Part shown: positions 22,666 to 33,913 of the stretch, piece after piece | How positions within the stretch are numbered: the first letter of the stretch is position 1 | Layout: every line of letters starts with the position of its first letter | Assembly (NCBI GenBank): GCA_020055645.1 | Contig: CM034546.1 | Coordinates: 32,054,001-32,118,000 of the forward strand | Direction of reading: 5' to 3' | Length of the DNA: 64,000 nt | From: Tomocerus qinae | Lineage: Eukaryota > Arthropoda > Collembola > Entomobryomorpha > Tomoceridae | Program-made: the position numbers and the translations under genes | Notes under the pieces: model-generated | The model's database searches: none | What the model was told of the DNA's origin: nothing | Seen by the model: the letters and a program-made list of their open reading frames with translations, nothing else

Positions 22666-23453
22666 CTAAAAATGTTTATTAAGGTACATAAATTAACAAC
22701 AATAATCTTATTTCATTTTGAATTTGGCAAAAGCCAATTGGATGAAACGAAAATTTTGTAAAAATTGTTTCCTCGAAATAGTTTGACAAAAACGACTAAA
22801 TAAGTTTGGCAGAATGATATTTTATAGTTGTCACATTTTGTTTAATAAGAATTGGGTCTAATAACTACATTTTCAACCAATCCAATGAATCAGTTTGACG
22901 ACTTGAGATTACACATGTCGACATTTCTCCCTGTATCAGACGTATAAAAAGTAAATTTAAATTTTTTGTAACACCAATAACACCATTACAATTATCACAA
23001 CTAATGCCTTGTCCCCATTATAATGGGGACATGCATTAGTAATGACTCCATGCTTTTCTTTAGCATTGGGGGCCTTGTTTCCCAGTATTTTGTATTGCAT
23101 TTTATTCAAAATACTTAACTTTTTACCCCAACGCCGGAATTCAGAATCAGAATGCAAAAGTACTTGTAATCATGGCAACCAGGGTTACCAGATTTTCTTC
23201 AATGAATTTAAGTATTCTAACCATCAAAAGCCATTTACCAACCCGCGCCCTTCGAGCATGTCTTGGTAAAAGATATCAAATTTCAAAAATCCGCATTAGA
23301 CCTTATCATTAGTGCACAGCTTACAAATTTACGGCCTTTAGATGAAAATAAAACAAAATTAAGGTAAATTACGTATTTTGAATTCAATATTCTTGCATAC
23401 TACTACATAGATGAGTGAGGAATATAAATATAATATCTCTATATGTTACTACT
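22666..23453. other. Intron and flank relics of receptor-kinase copy C
   Basis: 22680-22960 matches the intron upstream of the P-loop exon of A and B. 22955-23165 matches 52310-52460 in the A intron. 23000-23041 is a near-perfect 42-bp palindrome around TCCCCATTATAATGGGGA that A has only as one arm. No juxtamembrane exon was found. Confidence 0.5.
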
Positions 23454-24017
23454 AATGACCACCACTAATAACTAAACGGTCTTTTAACTCTTTATGTTTT
23501 TATGTAAGTTGGTGGGTACGTTGGTAGAAGGTTATGCTGTGAAGAGAAATTTAAGACATAGTGTGTGTAAGGTTCCTCCCCATTCCCGACTTGCCTAAGC
23601 AGCTTTAGCATGCATACCGGTTACGGGTAAGGTCAAGTGGGTTTGTCTCGGAGTGTAGAAAGGAGACTGATACCCGGGTTATGCTCTGATTGATGTGTGT
23701 GTATGAATGTGAGTGAGTACAGAGTAATTGAGAGCGAATGTTTATTTGACCAGGACCAGGACTTCGTCTCCTGGTCAGATTCGGAATGAATCTGATTGAC
23801 GAATGCCTTTGTGTATATAAGATTGTGTATGTGTGTTATATGGGTGGAATAGGATAATTACAGGTAAGTTATAGTTAAGATGTATATTGTAATTAAGGAT
23901 ATATATAAGGATTAGATAGGTATTAGCAAGGTAGGTCGCGGGGCGACATGCAAATATCCAGGATAAGGAATGGAATGGAGATAAGATGCAGAGACATGGG
24001 GAATCATGTCTCCTGCA
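23454..24017. mobile_element. Candidate solo LTR (weak)
   Basis: A GC-richer insertion of about 560 bp starting TGTTACTAC and ending CTCCTGCA, with a TATATAAG motif near 23816, lies between copy-C intron sequence and the duplicated receptor-kinase 5' flank. It resembles a solo LTR by composition and TG...CA ends, but no TSD was identified and no second copy is in the window. Confidence 0.25.
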
Positions 24018-24900
24018 AGTGAAAAATATTATGTATCAAATTTGAATTATGTTGACATTATGTTGTTGTCGTAACTTGTACCCAACCAATTAATACAAAA
24101 GTTGATATTTTTCCTTCTTTGTGTGGTTGTTGTTCTACGATTAAAGAATTCCAGGAATAGTGTGTGGTTTATAAAAATCATTGTTTGTTTCAACTCATAC
24201 AACTCTAATGTGGTTGTAGAGTGAGTTGCAAAGTTGCAACTTTTGGACTACACTCTCTCATGAAACTATTTTTTAGGTTATAAAAAAGTATTGCGCCTTA
24301 TAACTTTAGACAAAGAAACTATGAAAATGTTTTGTAGACACTATAATGTTATACAGTGAATAACTGTATCCGTTAATTACAAACCAGCGCACAATGATCG
24401 GACTCCAAATAAAAACTTGCACTACTCAATTTTGTCCAAATTGATGGTAAACTTGCTTATTAGAGTCTGGAAATGTACTAATTTTTTATTTATTAGAGAA
24501 GTAGAAAGATCTTTGGATTGATATAAATCATGCATGGGATCATCCCAACATTTGCATTGGCTTAAGTTCACTCCAGGACAATAATTCAACGACTACAGGA
24601 ACGTGAAACCCTGAAAACCAAAAGTACGATGATTTGAGCATCCTACGTTGACTGAGGTAGGCCACCGTTCATAAAACACCCGAATTCGGGTTTTAAGGCG
24701 TCGTTAATAAAAGAAAATAGCTATTTTAATGTCCTTCCAGACTCCAATGAGCTGATTTACCATCAATTAAGGCACCATTGAACAGTGCCAGTTTTTATTC
24801 AGAAATCAACCATTGTACAGTGTAACCAACTTGCACTGTGATGGAATGTACATTATCCGGCTACTTCACTATGTAAATGTCTGTTTATCAAACTAAACTC
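24018..24900. repeat. Duplicated receptor-kinase 5' flank
   Basis: Aligns with 55565-56860 upstream of copy A: AATTCCAGGAATA, GAGTGAGTTGCAA, and the palindrome CCCGAATTCGGG (24679-24690; 56787-56798 in A). Copy C lost its ectodomain between this flank and the kinase exons. No gene. Confidence 0.6.
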
Positions 24901-26520
24901 TATGAAAGCTACATGGTGGCCACCAGCAATTGACAAATCAAAACATATATTAGATGCAATTCAATAACAAATTCACTGCTATTTAAAACTTTTGGCTGGG
25001 TTTTTCAAGGCTGTAGCTGCCTAAGTGTTTAAAATATATCTGCCATATAAATGCGGTGTCAGGAATCATTTCCTATCGTTTTTGAAACAAAATTTGACTT
25101 CGTAGCTCAAACGGTCCCGCTGTAATCTGCATCCAAAATTGGGAGTCCCCCTAGCCTGTGAAAGCATACCATAGATTTTGGAATTTTTTAACTTAATTAT
25201 TGTTGACTTTGTGATAATTTACATGATTCCTGCCAATTTTGCATCTATTCTAAAACTATGAGTACATTGCCCGGCTCAAATAAGAAATACGTACTTATCT
25301 CCGTTTTGTTATTTGAACGTTATATGTATGTCCGTATTGTGTAGTAATGACTACACCATCAGTACCTATTTTACTTTACATTTCAACACGATTATGTTGG
25401 TTTTATTTCTTTTTTACCCAATAAAATCTAAAAGCCTTTTTTAATGTTATTTTCTGCAGAAATAACATAATGTAATTTGTTACAACAATGATCATCTGCT
25501 AAGCTATTTCATACTTTGACACCGAATTTTATTCAAAATTCAAACACGAAATTTAAATGAAACTATTATTTAACATTTCTACCACTTTACCAATACGTTT
25601 TAGGTAGTGATATTCAACGTTAAATACCATTAAAACCCACTTACCAGTGGTATTTTGTACACTGATAACATTGACTGACAAAGCCGGTGCAAATGTTATG
25701 AAGGACAATCGGATTCCAGTGTGCTTAGCTTGACCCTTTTGGGGTTAGGAACGCTTGGTGTGCAAGTATACTGCGGATATCTTAAGGTACACTATATTCG
25801 TGTTTGTTATTCTGAAATTTGGTCAAAATGAATATTTACAATATATAAAAGTGTATCTACAGATAGAATTTGAGTTGAAATTTGTTGTACTCCACATTTA
25901 CTCCATGTTGTACTCCACACTTACTCCATATTATACTAAACTATGTTATTTTAAATAAATTTTACGCTTGGAAATTTCGAAACTTTTTTTAAGGAATGCA
26001 AGCGTTCTGTTACCACACCGTCCGTAGGACGGGAAACTTTACTAGTAGAACATTTAATATAGATTTATTTAATCGTATGGATTTACTAATAAACATAAAA
26101 GGAAACCGCTGCATAAATAATTGAATAATTAAAAATATAGATTCAGTCTTCGGGTTAGTTCAATCTTAATTCTAACAGGATCAATATGTGCATTAATTGC
26201 CATGTTGTCAACAATATATATGATAGAAAGCCTAAGAGCCGCTCAAGTAAATCTTTTTAAAATTATGCTAAAGTGTGTATAATTTCTAAATACAGATACT
26301 TAAATCCAATTAAACCTTACCAAAACTACCTTATAGAGACAATAAAACGCAATTGACATTTCGTCTGAACTGAATAAACGAATAGGAGTCTAAAACCCAC
26401 TTCCACCAAAGTTTGGAAAAGGCCAATGCATCTGAAGAATGGAAAGTTACACATTAAAAATTTTGATACCGTTCAAAAGACCGTGCAAACTTAAGTGGTT
26501 CAAAAAAGTAGAATGATTGA
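24901..26520. other. Intergenic, no gene seen
   Basis: AT-rich. Only short unconserved frames; one small hairpin (GTTATTTTCTGCAGAAATAAC near 25446). Nothing supportable. Confidence 0.4.
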
Positions 26521-27490
26521 AAATTATGTCCGCTTTCCAAGCTTCTGGATTTTTCCTGGTCGCAAACCTTATTTTATCCCACCCTATCTCGTATCGCATT
26601 AGTGGTTTTTCCACCACTTTTTATTAGAGGAGGCATGAAGTGATTTCAATGTTTTGAAGTGACTCTTCTTTCCCTAAAGCCAGAGCACTCCGTGGTATGT
26701 ATCCATATATTATTATTATTGTAGTGATTAAATCCGTATGTCATATTATCTGCCAATATAGATATGTAATTTTTATGCTGAGTTGTGTACTTACGCTACC
26801 TATCCCTTTACTACGCCGAGGTGATGATGATGATGACCAATGATGACTAATTAGAACCGGATGTCACAGGATTAGATAGATTAGTGCACGATTTATTATG
26901 TCCGAATTACAATGATGTTATGATAATCGAATTGTATTAGAATAGTATCTTCTCCTTCTGTCTTCCTGCACGTCCAACTCCTTGCTCGCCTTTCTATTCA
27001 CTGACGGCTTCGTCTGCGAGTCTCTTCACTAGTAGCAGACACGAAGCGAGTTCTTGCCTTGCAGTGGAGTAGTTCTGGGTTGATAGGTTGTTGGGACTGG
27101 CGCTGCGGTCCCTTCAGTTTCCAGGGCTCCGCCCTCAGGGACAAAGTGACGACATGCTCCAGAAAACTGGTTTCCCCCAACCAGTTCTCCGAATCGAAAT
27201 CGGGGGTAAAGTAGTTGGAAAGAACTGGTTGGGGGAAACCAGTTTTCTGGAGCATGTCGTCACCTTGCCCCTGAAAGGCGTAGCAATGGGACAAATCAAG
27301 GCATCTTAAGAGGAGGTATATTTTTCAACTTTTTCCAAATATCAAAATTTCGAAATCCCCAAAAACTTAGAATCTTGACCACCTTCAATTTTAATGAAAT
27401 TCGGTGAGGAATTATTTATCACATTTAAAAATACAATTTTTTGCCACCAGGAAAAATTCCCGAACTTTAGAAATAGGTATTTTGCTGAGT
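26521..27490. repeat. Dispersed repeat interrupted by an insertion
   Basis: 26525-26625 and 27317-27480 together match the continuous repeat at 35465-35830 (GCTTTCCAAGCTTCTGGA ... CAAAATTTCGAAATCC ... GATGAAATTCGGTGA). The intervening 26634-27308 is flanked by AGAGGAGG (26626-26633, 27309-27316), a candidate 8-bp TSD. The insertion holds a 43-bp-arm hairpin. No gene identified. Confidence 0.5.
27147..27263. repeat. Hairpin with perfect 43-bp arms
   Basis: GTGACGACATGCTCCAGAAA ... (27147-27189) and its exact reverse complement (27221-27263) flank a 31-bp loop. GC-richer than its surroundings. Reading frames overlapping it on both strands are palindrome artefacts. Confidence 0.85.
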
Positions 27491-27610
27491 ACGTTTCAAT
27501 ATACGAATGACATCACTGCCCTCCCCAAAGCGCACATTAATAGGTGCTTGCTATGCAAATGTTAATAAAAATGTCGGAAAATACAATTGGAGTTGAAATT
27601 ATTGAATAAA

Positions 27611-29620
27611 TTACCGTAGATTTATAATATTTTTTAAATTAGTAAGTCCAATAATAATTTTAGGTTTGATTGTTTGATTCCACATATTTAACAAGGTCAG
27701 ATATGTTAAAACAATAACGAAGAGGGCAGATCTAAGTTTGTTTATCGTTGCTTGAAATCTAGATAAGATTACATGACCAATTCTAGATAGAAGAAAATAA
27801 ATTTGATCCCAAAAAAGTTCTACGGAAAATGTAATGTAGAACCCCAAAGCGAGATATCCACTCAAAATGGTAATTGTATGAATTTTCATTCGTAAGTTAA
27901 TTCCTATGGCTCGGCTATCTTCATACTCCAATTCTGCATTTAGTATTTTATATGGCAGATTTATACTGTACTCATTTTGTTCTTTCCAATGAGAGAGAAG
28001 TCCCTTCTCCTGCATTAATTTAAAATATTCAAGGAAAATGTGGCGGCCGCTGCCCCAGAAAACATAACCGTTTGGTTCTGTGGTTGCCATGTCCTTGGTC
28101 GTCATACAATGTCCACCAGTTGATAATTGTTTGGGTATGCTGGGGACGAAATACGGTCCATAATCTTTATTGCAGATAAAAAAAACTTTCAATGAATAGT
28201 TGGCCACCATTTTATTAATAGCTTGGTGAAGATTAGTTGACTTTTCCATTTCCGTGTCATAAATATAAACACTTGATTTCATCTTTTCCAATATTCCATA
28301 TTTTTCAAAAATCTCACTTCTGTTTTCATCTCTATTAGTTTGTTTGTCTTTAACCCACAAAAATTTGTAATCATTTTCAATTAGTTCCTTGAAGTCTTCA
28401 ATTATTACCCTGTCTGCAGGTGCAATGATTTCGCTAGTTATCCAAGTTGCATAAAGAGTAGTGATTGCAAATCCCGTTGTTGCTATGACCACGAACAGAC
28501 TTCGTTTTCCATTATAAACAATTCCCTGGTCTAAAAGAACAGCTGCCAAAGAGATCAAAATCCATTCTAATTTCATAGCAGGGGAGGAATTCGTCGAACC
28601 GAGAGATAAAATTAAAAATGAAAGTGGGAAAAGAGAGAAAATGAGGAGCCAGCAATGATCATCAAATGTATTCTGAATCAACACCGACAGAGACACAGAA
28701 TGGAAATTCGCAGATAACTCGCAGTAGTAGGGAATGACCTCCGTAAAATATTCAATGAATGACGTTTTCCCCGATTGGTAGCTGTAGAAATTGTCATGCG
28801 AACTCGACATGTAAATACCTCCATAGTTTATGTCCGAGTAAGTATATTTTAAATGTCGTGCATAAATTGTAGTAAAATTTAATGCCTTGGCCATTGTTTC
28901 CATTGCTCTGTATGGACCAAGACAATCTGCATTGCCCCAATATTTAATCATTTTATAAACAGATTCCTTGCACGAGGACCACGAAGTAGCGTAGTTGAAA
29001 GGGAAATTCATGTAAGCCCCTGGAATTGTGATGCCATGCATATGTCCATTCTGCGAGAACCAAGCTGTTTCCCAATCGTCATCTTCGACTTCTATGTCTG
29101 CAGAGAATCTTCTGTGTTTGTATAGATGTCCAGTCATCACCGAATAGTGAGTGGCGTTATCAACCAGAATTATAAATAGCGGAGTAGACAATTCAAACCT
29201 GAGATTTAATTGCCATTCTCGATCCTGGGTATCCACATTTCTTTTATCTTGGACAACTATGAAAGTTGAAGACAGTCGGTTAATTATCGGTCCAAGGAAA
29301 TCACTTATCAAATAAGGATACCAGATATCTGGCTCCATAAGGGTATTCACGCTACAAACAGTTTTCGACGAATGTAAATAAAAATTCCCTTCATATCGAA
29401 CGAATTTGAATGAGTTTTCTTTTGACCAGGCAAGTATGGTCCACGGCTGGGCATTTTGATTTGACAGCAAATAATTTGTTGTCCAGACAGAATTTTTAAA
29501 TACAATCATATTGAAATCGCAATTTTTGTAAAAGGATAAATTTGGAATGCCGTTGGTTGTCGGAAGAATAGACAACTTCAAAAGAAAACAAAGTATATTG
29601 CAAAATATTCTGAGATTCAT
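27611..29620 (-). CDS. Divergent ionotropic receptor, copy 3 (IR-3)
   Basis: Single-exon IR of 669 residues, the most divergent of the four. The start is the ATG at 29620 (MNLRIFCNILCFLLK), aligned with the other copies. Same signal peptide, M1, pore loop (EWILISLAAVLLDQG), M2 (TTLYATWITSEII) and M3. Extracellular differences concentrate before M1 (MNFPFNYATSW, HLKYTYSDINYGG, MSSSHDNFYSYQSG), the presumed ligand-binding region. The C-terminal tail is longest (IIIGLTNLKNIINLR). No frame damage seen; likely functional. Confidence 0.87.
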   Translation of the reverse strand: MNLRIFCNILCFLLKLSILPTTNGIPNLSFYKNCDFNMIVFKNSVWTTNYLLSNQNAQPWTILAWSKENSFKFVRYEGNFYLHSSKTVCSVNTLMEPDIWYPYLISDFLGPIINRLSSTFIVVQDKRNVDTQDREWQLNLRFELSTPLFIILVDNATHYSVMTGHLYKHRRFSADIEVEDDDWETAWFSQNGHMHGITIPGAYMNFPFNYATSWSSCKESVYKMIKYWGNADCLGPYRAMETMAKALNFTTIYARHLKYTYSDINYGGIYMSSSHDNFYSYQSGKTSFIEYFTEVIPYYCELSANFHSVSLSVLIQNTFDDHCWLLIFSLFPLSFLILSLGSTNSSPAMKLEWILISLAAVLLDQGIVYNGKRSLFVVIATTGFAITTLYATWITSEIIAPADRVIIEDFKELIENDYKFLWVKDKQTNRDENRSEIFEKYGILEKMKSSVYIYDTEMEKSTNLHQAINKMVANYSLKVFFICNKDYGPYFVPSIPKQLSTGGHCMTTKDMATTEPNGYVFWGSGRHIFLEYFKLMQEKGLLSHWKEQNEYSINLPYKILNAELEYEDSRAIGINLRMKIHTITILSGYLALGFYITFSVELFWDQIYFLLSRIGHVILSRFQATINKLRSALFVIVLTYLTLLNMWNQTIKPKIIIGLTNLKNIINLR

Positions 29621-30730
29621 ATTAGATTTCAATGTCTGATTGTGGAAATTATTGTGTAAGATTTAATGCTTAAACTTTTCTTCTGTGCCACAGACTCCCT
29701 CTGCGAGTTTAAGTAAGTCCTTCCTACTTAATTGTAACGAAAAGTTTTACAAATATACTGAGACTCACAAACCACGAGAAAATATGAAAACGTTTCTATG
29801 AGGGATGAGCATGAAAAACCCGGGTTTTTGAGTTAGGTTTTTCATCGCTAAAAGCAAAAGCAAATGGGTTTTTCATGGTCTGAGGAAAGATAGAAATGCT
29901 AAGATGATTTTCTAGAAATTTTATCGTAAATTTCAAACACCCTAAATTAATTAAGATCACTTTATAATTTAGTCACAAAAAATTATTTTCTATCGTGTCT
30001 TCTATAGAAATAGTCGAAATATTTAATAGGAAATTACAAAACAGATTTTTACAAAATATTATTTTCTATTTTCCGATTTGTATTTGAAGCTTAGATCGTG
30101 TAACTTTATATGGACGACGACGGAATAAAACTGAGCATATCTAATATCCAATAGTCAAGTCCACTATGTTCCTAGAAGGCTCTGATATGGTAATGATAAA
30201 AAGTGTGCTGAGCACAATAGAAGTTTCTACATGCACCCATTTGGTTGAATAACTAATGTACGAATCTAATTCGAGAATATTCATTTGCGTGTTATTCTAA
30301 GAAGTATAACGTCACATTTTTATACATATTCACTTGGCTTAAGTTTCCTCGTCCCCTCGCTCCAATATTGTGTTTGTTTTTACTATAGTTGCTTTAGTTC
30401 TTCGTCATTCGTCATTCGTGTCGGTCTTTGTTTGTATTAGTTATATTCTATTGTGTAAGAGAAAGCCCATCTGACATTGACATGACAGAATAAAGCAGAT
30501 ATTATTAAGTTGAAATCGCAATTATTATAAAAAGAGAACTTTCAGAGTCTGTAAGGTTGTCCCAATATGAAAGCAAATCAGCACAAAGAAATTACAAAAT
30601 ATTTTAAAATCCATTTTTCACTAGCTTGATGCTAATCTTATGTGAATATGGAACGAATAGATTTAATGCCGTCTTTCCTCTTCATACAAATACAAATGAA
30701 TATCCAACTCGGGCGCCATAGTTGTCTACA
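29621..30730. repeat. 5' flank of IR unit 3 (proximal)
   Basis: Aligns with 3457-4480 of unit 1. Includes a small insertion-like stretch near 29800-29880 with AAACCCGGGTTTTTGAG and its partial inverse. Broken at 30738 by the hAT-type element; continues at 33018. No gene. Confidence 0.6.
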
Positions 30731-30779
30731 GTCTACAGCAGAGATCGCAATTTGGAAGAGTATTGAAAATCAAAAACTC

Positions 30780-31275
30780 TCAACTCAAACTCTCAATACT
30801 CTTTTCTGCAAACGGCCACACTCAACTCAATCACTCAATACTCTTTTCACCAAACGGCCATACTCAACTCATTCTCTCAATACTCTTTTCACCAAACGGC
30901 CATACTCAACTCAAACACTCAATACTCTTTTTGTCAAAAGACAATACTCAACTCAACCTCTCAAAACTCTTTTCACCAAACGGCCATACTCAACTCAACC
31001 TCTCAATACTCTTTTCCCCAAACGTCCATACTCAACTCAACCTCTCAATACTCTTTTTGTCATAAGGCCAAACTCAACTCAAGCTCTCAATACTCTTTTT
31101 GTCAAAAGGCAACACTCAACTCAACCTCTCAATACTCTTTTTGCCCAAAGGCAACACTCAACTCCACCTCTCAATACTCTTTTTGTCAAAAGGTAATACT
31201 CAACTCAACCTCTCAATACTCTTTTCACAAAACGGCCATACTCAACTCAATCACTCAATACTCTTTTTTTATTCT
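30780..31275. repeat. 42-bp tandem array, first block
   Basis: About 12 units of 42 bp with core CTCAATACTCTTTTCACCAA. Since 42 is divisible by 3, the unit reads as a 14-residue peptide in several frames; no start context or conservation suggests real coding. Confidence 0.9.
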
Positions 31276-31299
31276 TTTTACTAGGGAAGCATGCGAGTT

Positions 31300-31530
31300 G
31301 AGCTTGAGTTGAGTGGACAGTGAGTTAAGTTGGTTGAGTTAAACTAAGGTGGACAGTGAGTTAAGTTGGTTGAGTTAAACTAAGGTGGACAGTGAGTTAA
31401 GTTGGTTGAGTTAAACTAAGGTGGACAGTGAGTTAAGTTGGTTGAGTTAAACTAAGGTGGACAGTGAGTTAAGTTGGTTGAGTTAAACTAAGGTGGACAG
31501 TGAGTTAAGTTGGTTGAGTTGTCATTTTGG
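31300..31530. repeat. 36-bp tandem array
   Basis: About six near-identical 36-bp copies (core GGACAGTGAGTTAAGTTGGT) between the two 42-bp blocks. Its GAGTT-rich sequence is related in reverse complement to the CTCAACTC motif of the 42-bp unit. Confidence 0.85.
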
Positions 31531-31689
31531 TTAATTTTGCAAACGAGTGGAGTTGAGTCGGCTACTAACTCAGCATCAAAATTGAGTTGTATCGAGTCGG
31601 ACTACTTTGTCAGGCTTAGAAATTACTTGAGTTATAACTCGATTTTGGGCAAAAAGTGAGATAAGTTGAGGTGAGTTATTGAAAAAAGG

Positions 31690-32655
31690 CCCATAAACGC
31701 TCAAATATTCCTTCACCAAACGGCTACACTCAACTCAAACACTCAATACTCTTTTTGTCAAAAGACAATACTCAACCCAACCTCTCAAAACTCTTTTCAC
31801 CAAACGGCCATACTCAACTCAAACACTCAATACTCTTTTTGTCAAAAGACAATACTCAACTCAACCTCTCAAAACTCTTTTCACCAAACGGCCATACTCA
31901 ACTCAATCTCTCAATGCTCTTTTTGTCAAAGGGCCATACTCAACTCAATCTCTCAATACTCTTTTCACCAAACGGCCATACTCAACTCATTCTCTCAATA
32001 CTCTTTTCACCAAACGGCCATACTCAACTCAAACACTCAATACTCTTTTTGTCAAAAGACAATACTCAACTCAACCTCTCAAAACTCTTTTCACCAAACG
32101 GCCATACTCAACTCAATCTCTCAATGCTCTTTTTGTCAAAGGGCCATACTCAACTCAATCTCTCAATACTCTTTTCACCAAACGGCCATACTCAACTCAT
32201 TCTCTCAATACTCTTTTCACCAAACGGCCATACTCAACTCAAACACTCAATACTCTTTTTGTCAAAAGACAATACTCAACTCAACCTCTCAAAACTCTTT
32301 TCACCAAACGGCCATACTCAACTCAATCTCTCAATGCTCTTTTTGTCAAAGGGCCATACTCAACTCAATCTCTCAATACTCTTTTCACCAAACGGCCATA
32401 CTCAACTCATTCTCTCAATACTCTTTTCACCAAACGGCCATACTCAACTCAAACACTCAATACTCTTTTTGTCAAAAGACAATACTCAACTCAACCTCTC
32501 AAAACTCTTTTCACCAAACGGCCATACTCAACTCAATCTCTCAATGCTCTTTTTGTCAAAGGGCCATACTCAACTCAATCTCTCAATACTCTTTTCACCA
32601 AACGGCCATACTCAACTCAATCTCTCAATACTCTTTTTGTCAAAAGGCCGTACTC
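31690..32655. repeat. 42-bp array with 210-bp higher-order repeat
   Basis: Within this block the diagnostic variant AAACACTCAATACTC recurs near 31821, 32031, 32241 and 32451, exactly 210 bp apart (five 42-bp monomers). Copies of the 210-bp unit look almost identical, showing recent block amplification. Confidence 0.9.
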
Positions 32656-32696
32656 AAGAGAACACTCTTTACTCTTTGAGAAAGAGTGGTAACGAG

Positions 32697-32941
32697 CATA
32701 CATGGGCTCAGATGCTTTCCTCTTAATAAGAGGTTTTGGGTTTGGAGCGGATCGCGCCATTTTTATTAGTAGAGGAGTACCAAGGTGCTCACCACCAACA
32801 ACTATCCTGGTATATTGTGGTGGGCTGTCAGGATAGTTGTTGGTGGTGAGCACCTTGGTACTCCTCTACTAATAAAAATGGCGCGATCCGCTCCAAACCC
32901 AAAACCTCTTATTAAGAGGAAAGCATCTGAGCCCATGTATG
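32697..32941. repeat. Perfect hairpin with 113-bp arms
   Basis: Left arm 32697-32809 (CATACATGGGCTCAG ... ACTATCCTG) and right arm 32829-32941 are exact reverse complements around a 19-bp loop. More GC-rich than the surrounding satellites and inside the hAT-type element. If transcribed it would form a long dsRNA stem. Confidence 0.9.
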
Positions 32942-33017
32942 GTAAAGAGTGCATTTGAGAGCCACTCATGTTCTCAAAAATGAGAAATGAGAACTGATTG
33001 CGATCTCTGGTCTACAG

Positions 33018-33264
33018 AGACCAATTCCAAACCCACACGTCTTATATAGTTACACCATATAGCGCATAAAAAGTCCTATATAACTGCATATATACTGCAT
33101 GCGGACTATAAAATAGCATTGACGCAAGCGTTTTCCCATCTAACTCCAATAGAATTGTAATTTTGGCATTCACTGCGTTTGATTCAAGAACGAATTCAAA
33201 ACCGACCTTTTCAGTTCGACAGCTTAATGTGAGTTAGAAACGGGGACATTATGACATTATGACA
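33018..33264. repeat. 5' flank of IR unit 3 (continued)
   Basis: Resumes unit-1-like sequence (compare 4474-4720) after the hAT-type insertion, up to the next insertion. Confidence 0.55.
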
Positions 33265-33913
33265 TGGATAGAATAAGCCTGTACCTATCCACTTTCAGAT
33301 TGGTACAGAAAAAAGCCTAAATCCATTTTTTATTTGGTGCAGGAAATGGCCTCTTGAAGCTTTGCTTGTAAAGTTATAGGGACGTATTGATACATAGTCA
33401 ATTTTGGCGGCGGAAATATTGAAATTTTATTCTTCTTTCCAGCCAGTTCAGTTTTATTTATTTATTTTATTTATTTATATAATCAAAAAACCATTTAGCT
33501 TCCAACTTACATGTTTACTGTAAAATGTAGCCCTGATCCACACTTACAAAATACTGTAAGGATTCTGTAAGTCGTGTCATTAAAAGTTTTGTTTTTGTTT
33601 TATTGTGTAATTAGCAAAAATTTTATAAATCTTTTGTACATTCTAGCATGTTATATTTCAAGTATCAATGAAAATAGTAAATACTTCATTCAGTCAACTT
33701 GTTTATTCTTACTGTGCCCCGACAACTTTACATAATGCTGCAAGAGGACAGAGGCTATTTCCTGCACCAAACGAAAATTGGAGATAGGCTTTTTCCTGTG
33801 CCAAACAAAAAATGGATTTTGGCTTATTCCTGTACCAAACAAAAAATGGATTTAGGCTTTTTCCTGTAACAATCTGAAAGTGGATACAGGCTTATTCCAT
33901 CCTTAAGGGACGA
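33265..33913. mobile_element. CCTTAAGGGACGA-family MITE
   Basis: About 650 bp inserted in the IR unit 3 flank; unit 1 lacks it near 4710-4725. The right end has roughly four 34-bp-type units (core CCTGTACCAAACAAAAAATG) and the tip CCTTAAGGGACGA (33901-33913). The left end (33266-33360) carries the inverted counterpart (GAATAAGCC, CCACTTTCAGATTGGTACAG) without the outermost tip. Middle is AT-rich, non-coding. Confidence 0.7.

Larger units (their letters stand above)
30739..33009. mobile_element. hAT-type element filled with satellites (8-bp TSD)
   Basis: 2,271 bp. Termini CAGAGATCGCAAT and ATTGCGATCTCTG. The host sequence GTCTACAG is duplicated exactly (30731-30738, 33010-33017). The empty site is seen in the unit-1 flank (CTCCAGAGACTAATTCC near 4474). 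TSD length and CA...TG ends fit hAT. The interior has 42-bp arrays (30780-31275, 31690-32655), a 36-bp array (31315-31520) and a large perfect hairpin (32697-32941). No transposase; non-autonomous. Confidence 0.85.

Noticed and set aside
29621-29632. TTG-initiated extension of IR-3
   Set aside because: The first ATG at 29620 aligns with the starts of the other copies.
30642-32726. Long open frames of 14-residue repeats
   Set aside because: Produced by 42-bp satellite units inside a non-autonomous hAT-type element; several frames are open at once.
32617-32853. 78-codon frame over the hairpin
   Set aside because: It spans one arm of a perfect inverted repeat and satellite sequence; no homology.
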